From: Gammaproteobacteria bacterium
GTDB lineage: Bacteria; Pseudomonadota; Gammaproteobacteria; Pseudomonadales; Halieaceae
DNA: 10,086 bases
Direction: 5' to 3'
NCBI GenBank assembly: GCA_002748505.1
Contig: PDSN01000057.1
Location: forward strand, 1-10,086
Made by a program: the position numbers and the translations under genes. Within the stretch, counting starts at the first letter, position 1; each line of letters opens with the position of its first letter. The notes beneath the pieces are model-generated. The model was not told where the DNA came from, did no database searches, and saw nothing but the letters and a program-made list of their open reading frames with translations. Of the stretch, positions 5,854 to 10,086 are shown in pieces.

Positions 5854-6465
5854 TCAAGACTGTGTTTCTTCGTTGCCGTTTGGTTGTTCCGCGCCCTGTT
5901 CTTTAATATGCGGCGCAATCACGATAAAGGTCGCAATGGTGACCAACAGGGTGAAGCCGATGGATGAGTAGAGTTTGTAGCTCACCCAGGTTGCCTCGCC
6001 AAAGCCGTACGCTACTACAAGGTTGAGTGCGCCGACAATAGTAAAGTTCGCCACCCAAAGCATGTTAAGGCGCATCCAGATATGTTTGGGTAGATCCAGT
6101 TGTGAACCCAGGGCGCGCTGCAATAGATTCTTTTCGCCGATAAATTGGGACGCGCCAAAGGCAATGGCCAGCACCCAGTTAAATACGGTGGGTTTCCAAA
6201 AGATAAACGTCTGATCGCGCAGCAGTACCGTTGCACCACCCAGTAACAAAACGGTACCGAGCATAAACCATTCGCGTTTTTCGATATGGCCGTATTTTAC
6301 CCGGGTGATAACGAGGGTGATTGCCGAGCTGATCATCAGCACCAGCGTGGCGGAGAAGATGCCGTCCAGGGTGTATTGCCAGTCCCCTATGGCGATGGTT
6401 TTGCCGCTCATCTGGTAGGTGACAAAAAACAGGACGATGGGCAGAAATTCGAGCAGTTGTTTCAT
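5854..6465 (-). CDS. yciB: Inner-membrane protein YciB (septation protein A / IspZ family)
   Basis: YciB is a polytopic inner-membrane protein that influences cell-envelope synthesis and division and interacts with elongation and division proteins in E. coli; its biochemical activity is unsettled. The 203 residues match the family from the first residue (MKQLLEFLPIVLFFVTY). They contain about five or six hydrophobic segments (roughly 3-18, 36-54, 68-83, 94-109, 132-153 and 164-185). The family signature DQTFIFWKPTVFNW (84-97) and the W-x-x-LN-type segment (WMRLNMLWVANF, 130-141) are present. The C-terminal tail is hydrophilic and Glu/Gln/Asn-rich. The ATG at 6465 has only a weak ribosome-binding site. 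It is the first gene of the yciB-SH3-ppiA-pdxJ unit and is divergent from rnm, with very little space for the two promoters. Confidence 0.95.
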   Translation of the reverse strand: MKQLLEFLPIVLFFVTYQMSGKTIAIGDWQYTLDGIFSATLVLMISSAITLVITRVKYGHIEKREWFMLGTVLLLGGATVLLRDQTFIFWKPTVFNWVLAIAFGASQFIGEKNLLQRALGSQLDLPKHIWMRLNMLWVANFTIVGALNLVVAYGFGEATWVSYKLYSSIGFTLLVTIATFIVIAPHIKEQGAEQPNGNEETQS

Positions 6466-6487
6466 AGATTCAATTAGATTCCAGCGG

Positions 6488-6494
6488 TATTATG
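6488..6494. promoter_or_regulatory. Overlapping -10 candidates of the divergent yciB and rnm genes
   Basis: On the plus strand TATTAT (6488-6493, 5 of 6 to consensus) could be the rnm -10; on the minus strand CATAAT (6494-6489, 5 of 6) could be the yciB -10. For yciB a poor -35, GTGATG, lies at 6517-6512 with 17-nt spacing; no good -35 was found for rnm. If real, the two promoters use the same base pairs and exclude each other. Confidence 0.4.
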
Positions 6495-6518
6495 GGGTTT
6501 TTGTGGGGATGCATCACA

Positions 6519-7361
6519 GTGTTAGTCGATTTGCACACGCATACTACCGCGTCAGACGGTGCGTTGTCGCCTGTTGAGCTGATAGAAAGGGCGGAAAAAG
6601 CAGCAGTCCGTCACCTGGCTATCACCGATCACGACACCGTTAGCGGCTATCAGGCCGCGCGCGCCTGGTGCAGTGCCAACGATTGCGAGCTGAACCTGTG
6701 GTCTGGGGTGGAGTATTCCTGCCAAAGCCACGGCGCGACCATTCATGTGGTGGGGCTGGGAATGGATTGCGAACACCCCGCGATGCTTGCGGGGCTGTCT
6801 GTGTTAGCCGGGGCGCGCGAGGCGCGCTGTGAAGTTATCGCCGAACGCCTTGCAAAAAAAGGGATCGAAGGTGCACTTGTGGGCGCGAGGGCACACGCTG
6901 ATGGCGCCCAAATAGGACGCCCGCATTTTGCAAAGTTTCTGGTGGCAGATGGCTATGTGCCCGATGAAACGGCTGCTTTTAAGCGCTATCTGGGCGCTGG
7001 GAAACTGGGCGATGTCAAAGCCTTTTGGCCAGAACTTGACCAGGTGATCGAGTGGATTGTCGCCGCAGGCGGCGTCGCGGTGCTGGCTCATCCACTCAAA
7101 TACCGTTTTACCGCCAGTAAGCTCAAGCGTTTGCTGGCCGAGTTTGTCGCTGCTGGCGGGCAAGCCGTGGAGGTGTTAAGTGGTCGCCAAAGTGTGCAGG
7201 ATTTTGACCGCTTGTTGCGTCTGGCACGTGAATTCAAGCTCTTAGTGTCTGTGGGCAGTGACTTTCATCGCGATGCTCGCTACAGTGCGGATATTGGCGT
7301 TGATGTCAGCGCGCTGGCGGCGCACGGTACGGTGTGGGATGCCCTGACCGGGGGCGTTTGA
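6519..7361 (+). CDS. rnm: PHP-domain 5'-3' exoribonuclease Rnm (RNase AM, YciV)
   Basis: E. coli Rnm/YciV (once called TrpH) is a PHP-family 5'-to-3' exoribonuclease that matures rRNA 5' ends and degrades short RNAs. The 280 residues follow YciV throughout and carry the PHP metal ligands: DLHTHTTASDG (His6, His8, Asp13), ITDHDT (Asp37, His38), GVEYS (Glu65), IHVVGL (His76), GRPHF (His136), VLAHP (His191) and GSDFH (Asp248, His250). The frame opens at ATG 6492, but that adds MGFLWGCIT before the family start. It would also place the ATG inside the putative -10 TATTAT. GTG 6519, with GGGGA about 9 nt upstream, gives MLVDLHTHT and is preferred; 6492 remains possible. rnm diverges from yciB and is followed by yciO after 90 nt. 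Confidence 0.92.
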   Translation: MLVDLHTHTTASDGALSPVELIERAEKAAVRHLAITDHDTVSGYQAARAWCSANDCELNLWSGVEYSCQSHGATIHVVGLGMDCEHPAMLAGLSVLAGAREARCEVIAERLAKKGIEGALVGARAHADGAQIGRPHFAKFLVADGYVPDETAAFKRYLGAGKLGDVKAFWPELDQVIEWIVAAGGVAVLAHPLKYRFTASKLKRLLAEFVAAGGQAVEVLSGRQSVQDFDRLLRLAREFKLLVSVGSDFHRDARYSADIGVDVSALAAHGTVWDALTGGV

Positions 7362-7404
7362 CCCTGCCATATCAGCGCAGGATGAATTGGATAGACCTTT
7401 AGTC

Positions 7405-7425
7405 TCCTTTCCGAGGTGGAGGGGA
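7405..7425 (+). terminator. Possible weak terminator or leader hairpin between rnm and yciO
   Basis: An 8-bp stem, TCCTTTCC (7405-7412) with GGAGGGGA (7418-7425), includes two G-U pairs and closes on a GAGGT loop. The following TCTTGTTG is only moderately U-rich. It could attenuate readthrough from rnm into yciO. Nothing else stands out in this 90-nt gap apart from a possible TTGACC -35 (7358-7363) without a convincing -10. Confidence 0.28.
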
Positions 7426-7440
7426 TCTTGTTGTAGTCGC

Positions 7441-7445
7441 AGGAG
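7441..7445 (+). promoter_or_regulatory. Strong ribosome-binding site of yciO
   Basis: AGGAG lies 6 nt before ATG 7452, an optimal Shine-Dalgarno sequence that fixes the yciO start. Confidence 0.85.
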
Positions 7446-7451
7446 AATAAC

Positions 7452-8072
7452 ATGAGTCAGTTTTTTCAAATTCACACGGAAAACCCGCAGGTGAGACTGG
7501 TGCGCCAGGCGGTGGAGATTATTCGCGGTGGCGGCGTGGTGGTGTTCCCCACGGATTCCACCTATGCCTTGGGTTGTCGACTCGGTGACAAAGATGCGCT
7601 GGCGCGTATTCGGCAAATTCGCCAGCTCGACGAGCGCCACAACTTTGCGCTGTTGTGCCGCGATTTGTCAGACCTTGCGACCTACGCCAAGGTCGACAAC
7701 ATGGCCTATCGTTTGCTTAAACACGCGACACCCGGCCCCTATACCTTTATTTTGCAAGCCACCTCGGAAGTGCCGCGTCGCCTGTTGCATCCCAGAAAGA
7801 AAACCGTGGGTCTGCGTGTGCCTGATAACGTCATTACCCAGGCGATTTTGGAAGATCTGGGCGAGCCGATGATGAGTGTCACCATGACCATGCCCGGCGA
7901 TGAGCACCCCTTGATGGACCCTTACGATATTCGCAATTTGTTGGAGCGACGCGTAGATTTGGTTATCGATGGCGGTTTCTGCGGTATTGAATTGACCTCC
8001 GTGATTGACTTGATTGAGGATACGCCGGTGATCTTGCGTGAAGGTTTGGGCGATATGAGCTTGTTTGCTTAG
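7452..8072 (+). CDS. yciO: YciO, Sua5/YrdC-family protein
   Basis: The 206 residues align with E. coli YciO along the whole length, beginning MSQFFQIHTENPQ and ending REGLGDMSLF. YciO shares the dsRNA-binding-like YrdC fold of TsaC/Sua5, which makes threonylcarbamoyl-AMP for tRNA t6A. YciO itself has at most weak activity of that kind and its cellular role is unclear. The nucleotide-binding segment FPTDSTYALGC (32-42) is present. TsaC/Sua5 carry a KxRP...KPL stretch at the position where this protein has IRQLDERHNFALL (56-68), which separates it from the t6A enzyme. It has no Sua5 C-terminal domain. The gene has its own strong ribosome-binding site and lies between rnm and scpA. Confidence 0.95.
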   Translation: MSQFFQIHTENPQVRLVRQAVEIIRGGGVVVFPTDSTYALGCRLGDKDALARIRQIRQLDERHNFALLCRDLSDLATYAKVDNMAYRLLKHATPGPYTFILQATSEVPRRLLHPRKKTVGLRVPDNVITQAILEDLGEPMMSVTMTMPGDEHPLMDPYDIRNLLERRVDLVIDGGFCGIELTSVIDLIEDTPVILREGLGDMSLFA

Positions 8073-8082
8073 TTGGCATCCT

Positions 8083-8110
8083 GGCAACGGCTCTCCGTGC
8101 CCGGTTTTCT
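8083..8110 (+). terminator. Candidate intrinsic terminator after yciO
   Basis: GGCAACGG (8083-8090) pairs with CCGTGCC (8095-8101) through a CTCT loop, with one bulged A, giving a 7-bp G/C-rich stem. CGG and then TTTTCT (8105-8110) follow. The U-run is short and starts 3 nt late, so efficiency may be modest. The position, just past the yciO stop and before the scpA promoter candidate, supports it. Confidence 0.5.
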
Positions 8111-8137
8111 CGCCTATCATCCGCACCACGCCTTGGG

Positions 8138-8143
8138 TATAAT
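8138..8143 (+). promoter_or_regulatory. Candidate -10 element (TATAAT) for scpA-scpB-rluB
   Basis: A perfect TATAAT sits about 40 nt before the scpA GTG, immediately after the probable yciO terminator. The matching -35 position holds only TATCAT-like sequence (8115-8120), so the promoter may depend on an activator. Confidence 0.5.
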
Positions 8144-8174
8144 CGGCCCCTTTGCCAAAAGTTAATCCCAAGGC

Positions 8175-8178
8175 AGGA
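8175..8178 (+). promoter_or_regulatory. Ribosome-binding site deciding the scpA GTG start
   Basis: AGGA within GGCAGGATT, 6 nt before GTG 8185. The longer reading from TTG 8152 has no comparable site and starts within 10 nt of the TATAAT, so it would need to be nearly leaderless. Confidence 0.65.
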
Positions 8179-8184
8179 TTATTT

Positions 8185-9054
8185 GTGAGTTCTGAGTCCG
8201 ACAACAGCGCTGTTAAAGAGTCTGCTCCCGCGCGCCCCGCACCCGTGGGCGCGGATGGTAAGCCCTTGCCGCAACAGGGTGAAATGCCCTTTGCGATAGT
8301 AGCGGGAGAGGCCGTTACCGAGCTGCCCAAAGATCTGTATATCCCACCCCAGGCGCTGGAGATCATTCTCGAGGCATTTGAGGGACCGTTTGATCTGTTG
8401 CTCTACCTGATTCGCCGCCAAAACATTGATATTTTGGATATCGACGTGTCTGACGTTACCGATCAGTACATGCAGTACGTCGAGCTGATGGAAGCGGCGC
8501 AGTTTGAGCTGGCCGCAGAGTATTTGCTGATGGCGGCGATGCTGGCGGAGATCAAGTCGCGCATGTTGCTGCCGCGCTCCACCGAAGTGGAAGAGGACGA
8601 AGAGGACCCGCGCGCCCAGCTGATTCGCCGTTTGCAGGAATACGAACGCTACAAAAAAGCGGCGGAGGACATCGAAGCGCTGCCGCGTATGGATAGAGAC
8701 AACCATATCGCCAGCGCTAAGCCGCCAGATGTGCAGCGAGACCGACCAGCCCCCGATGTCGATATGCGCGAATTGTTGCTCGCCCTTGGCGAGGTGATGC
8801 GGCGCGCCGATATGTACGAAAGTCATCAGGTGCAGCGCGAGGCCTTATCGACTCGTGAGCGCATGTCCGAAGTATTAGAGCGTTTATCTGGCCGTCAGTT
8901 TGTACCTTTTGTGGCTTTGTTCAATGCCGAGGAGGGGCGTTTGGGAGTGGTAGTGACATTTTTGGCGATGATGGAATTGATAAAGGAAGCACTGGTGGAC
9001 ATTGTGCAAACTGAAAACTTCGGCCCCATTCACGTGAAGGCAAGGTCTGAATGA
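8185..9054 (+). CDS. scpA: Segregation and condensation protein A (ScpA)
   Basis: ScpA is the kleisin of the bacterial SMC condensin: it bridges the SMC heads, binds ScpB and helps chromosome organisation and segregation. The 289 residues begin with a low-complexity Ser/Ala/Pro-rich tail (1-47). The N-terminal kleisin domain follows, with the signature FEGPFDLLLYLIRRQNIDI (65-83) and the helical YLLMAAMLAEIKSRMLLP stretch. A highly acidic linker (VEEDEEDP) comes next, and the C-terminal winged-helix region (about 215-285) ends in GPIHVK. The N-terminal tail is longer than in Bacillus ScpA. GTG 8185 was chosen for its AGGA site; the frame stays open to TTG 8152. The stop overlaps the scpB ATG by 4 nt (ATGA), as is typical for these stoichiometric partners. 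E. coli uses MukBEF instead, which helps place the host. Confidence 0.95.
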   Translation: MSSESDNSAVKESAPARPAPVGADGKPLPQQGEMPFAIVAGEAVTELPKDLYIPPQALEIILEAFEGPFDLLLYLIRRQNIDILDIDVSDVTDQYMQYVELMEAAQFELAAEYLLMAAMLAEIKSRMLLPRSTEVEEDEEDPRAQLIRRLQEYERYKKAAEDIEALPRMDRDNHIASAKPPDVQRDRPAPDVDMRELLLALGEVMRRADMYESHQVQREALSTRERMSEVLERLSGRQFVPFVALFNAEEGRLGVVVTFLAMMELIKEALVDIVQTENFGPIHVKARSE

Positions 9055-9788
9055 TGACAGATATGGAACAACTGGAAGTGCTGCCCCCGTGCGGGGAAGC
9101 ACCGCTTCCGCAGATTTTTGAAGGCGCGTTGCTTGCGGCGGCAAAGCCGATGACAGTGGCACAACTGGCGGAACTATTTGATGAAGATGATCGCCCAGGT
9201 ACTGAGGATATTCGCGCGGCACTTGCGGAATTGCAGGAGAGCTGTGATGGGCGCGGTTTTGAATTGCGTGAAGTGGCCAGTGGTTTTCGTTTGCAGGTGC
9301 GCCAGTCACTCAGCCCGTGGATTGCACGCCTGTCCCAGGAGCGCCCACAAAGGTATTCGCGCGCCTTGCTGGAAACACTGGCGCTGATCGCCTATAGGCA
9401 ACCGATTACGCGCGGTGAAATTGAAGAGATTCGCGGGGTTGCGGTCAGTAGCAATATCATTAAGACCCTGCAAGAGCGCGAATGGGTGCGGGTAGTTGGT
9501 CACCGCGATGTGCCCGGGCGCCCCGCTATGTACGCGACCACGCGGCAGTTTTTGGATTACTTTAATCTTAAAACCCTGGATCAATTACCCGCGCTTGCGG
9601 AAATTCGAGATTTGGAAACCTTAACCGCAGAGCTTGGCTTTGCGACGGAAACTGAGAACACGGAGTCGGTGGCGCATGCAAAAGTCGATGGCGATGAGCT
9701 GGATGCCAGCGATGCAGAGCAGGTATCGCCCTCTTTAACGCTTGTAGATGAGCATCAGCAACCCGAGGAAAAGCCCAGTGAGTCATGA
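9051..9788 (+). CDS. scpB: Segregation and condensation protein B (ScpB)
   Basis: ScpB is the KITE-type dimeric partner that binds ScpA in the SMC condensin complex. The 245 residues contain two winged-helix domains: the first at about 20-95 (EGALLAAAKPMTVAQLAELF), the second at about 100-170. The second includes the family signature ETLALIAYRQPITRGEIEEI followed by RGVAVSS (108-134) and VPGRPAMYATT (154-164). A long acidic, low-complexity tail (about 200-245) has no clear fold. The start ATG 9051 overlaps the scpA stop; a second ATG directly follows (9054) and another is at 9063, so the exact start is uncertain by up to four residues. The 3' end overlaps rluB by 11 nt. Coupled translation of scpA, scpB and rluB is the natural reading. 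Confidence 0.96.
   Translation: MMTDMEQLEVLPPCGEAPLPQIFEGALLAAAKPMTVAQLAELFDEDDRPGTEDIRAALAELQESCDGRGFELREVASGFRLQVRQSLSPWIARLSQERPQRYSRALLETLALIAYRQPITRGEIEEIRGVAVSSNIIKTLQEREWVRVVGHRDVPGRPAMYATTRQFLDYFNLKTLDQLPALAEIRDLETLTAELGFATETENTESVAHAKVDGDELDASDAEQVSPSLTLVDEHQQPEEKPSES
9765..9770 (+). promoter_or_regulatory. Ribosome-binding site of rluB inside scpB
   Basis: GAGGAA, 7 nt before GTG 9778, sits within the scpB coding end. It decides the rluB start, because the ATG at 9785 is in another frame and does not lead into the S4 domain. Confidence 0.75.
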
Positions 9789-10086
9789 GCAGGGCGGCGA
9801 GCCGCAGTTACCTAAGCGAAAACCCGCCGCTGGCGAGAAGTTGCAAAAAGTGTTGGCGCGCGCCGGGCTTGGTTCGCGCCGCGAAATGGAGCGCTGGATA
9901 GAGCAAGGCAGGGTGCGGGTCAATGGCAAAGTCGCCAAACTCGGTGATCGCGTGGATGGACACGCCCGTTTGCAGGTAGATGGTCGTCATTTAGAAGCGC
10001 CTGCGGCCAGTCGTACCCGCTGTATTTTATACCACAAGCCCGTGGGTGAGGTGTGTTCTCGCAAAGACCCACAGGGGCGGCGTACG
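9778..10086 (+). CDS. rluB: 23S rRNA pseudouridine synthase RluB, N-terminal part
   Basis: RluB isomerises U2605 of 23S rRNA to pseudouridine in E. coli. Here 103 codons are visible and the gene runs off the right edge before the catalytic Asp motif, so activity cannot be judged. A short basic tail (1-18, with PKRKPAAGEK) is followed by the S4 RNA-binding domain (about 18-75: EKLQKVLARAGLGSRREMER, GRVRVNGK, LGDRV). The synthase domain then begins (CILYHKPVGEVCSRKDPQGR), close to the LYHKPxGE-SR-DPEGR segment of RluB/RluE-type enzymes. The GTG start has a good GAGGAA site 7 nt upstream and overlaps the scpB stop. The scpA-scpB-rluB order is common in many bacteria and supports RluB over RluE or RsuA. 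Confidence 0.9.
   Translation, partial: MSHEQGGEPQLPKRKPAAGEKLQKVLARAGLGSRREMERWIEQGRVRVNGKVAKLGDRVDGHARLQVDGRHLEAPAASRTRCILYHKPVGEVCSRKDPQGRRT

Noticed and set aside
5838..5918. Longer SH3-protein start at ATG 5918 inside yciB
   Set aside because: It would place 27 hydrophilic residues ahead of the signal peptide; GTG 5837 has an ideal AAGGAG site.
7362..7380. CCTGC ... GCAGG inverted repeat just after rnm
   Set aside because: Five-bp arms with a 9-nt loop and no U-run; too weak to call a terminator.
7668..8366. 232-codon minus-strand frame spanning the yciO end and scpA start
   Set aside because: It crosses two well-supported plus-strand genes, a terminator candidate and a promoter candidate, and resembles no protein.
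8179..8826. 215-codon minus-strand frame opposite scpA
   Set aside because: Antisense shadow of scpA; His/Arg/Gln-rich composition typical of reverse-strand reading.

Overview
The window is chromosomal, mostly housekeeping DNA from a gammaproteobacterium. The YciB, YgiM-like SH3, Rnm (YciV), YciO, ScpA, ScpB and RluB proteins all read as gammaproteobacterial. Having ScpA/ScpB points away from enterics that rely only on MukBEF and towards Pseudomonas-, Cellvibrio- or Teredinibacter-like lineages. That placement is inferred from remembered family sequences and gene order, not from a search. No mobile element, CRISPR array, tRNA, rRNA or clear foreign island is visible.

Layout. (1) 1-1731, minus strand: rimO (S12 methylthiotransferase) followed after 1 nt by the 5' part of an RsmE-family rRNA uridine methyltransferase, which runs off the left edge. 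(2) 1732-1936: divergent intergenic region with an extended -10 candidate for each side and a possible 12-codon leader ORF. (3) 1937-2593, plus: a COG3897/METTL20-like methyltransferase. It ends 3 nt from (4) a convergent PleD-like response regulator/diguanylate cyclase (2597-3523, minus). (5) 3524-3805: an A/T-rich regulatory-looking stretch with a duplicated motif, a palindrome and a hairpin at the pdxJ end. (6) 3806-6465, minus: a tight operon in transcription order yciB, SH3/coiled-coil/TM protein, periplasmic cyclophilin, class II-type pdxJ. (7) 6519-8072, plus: rnm (PHP exoribonuclease), then yciO. (8) 8185 to the right edge, plus: scpA-scpB-rluB with overlapping reading frames.

How the genes work together. 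rimO and the RsmE-like gene both modify the small ribosomal subunit. scpA and scpB encode the two non-SMC subunits of the SMC condensin and are translationally linked to the 23S pseudouridine synthase gene rluB. The yciB operon combines an inner-membrane envelope protein, a membrane-anchored SH3 protein and a periplasmic prolyl isomerase with a vitamin B6 biosynthetic enzyme of a non-enteric class.

I found no convincing new defence, mobile or biosynthetic system. The points most worth a second look are the two divergent enzyme subtypes (the RsmE-like protein and PdxJ), the mini-ORF coupled to the methyltransferase start, the motif pair upstream of the diguanylate cyclase, and the overlapping divergent yciB/rnm promoters. 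Several start codons here differ from the longest possible ORF because a Shine-Dalgarno sequence or the family N-terminus decides them; these are noted per gene.
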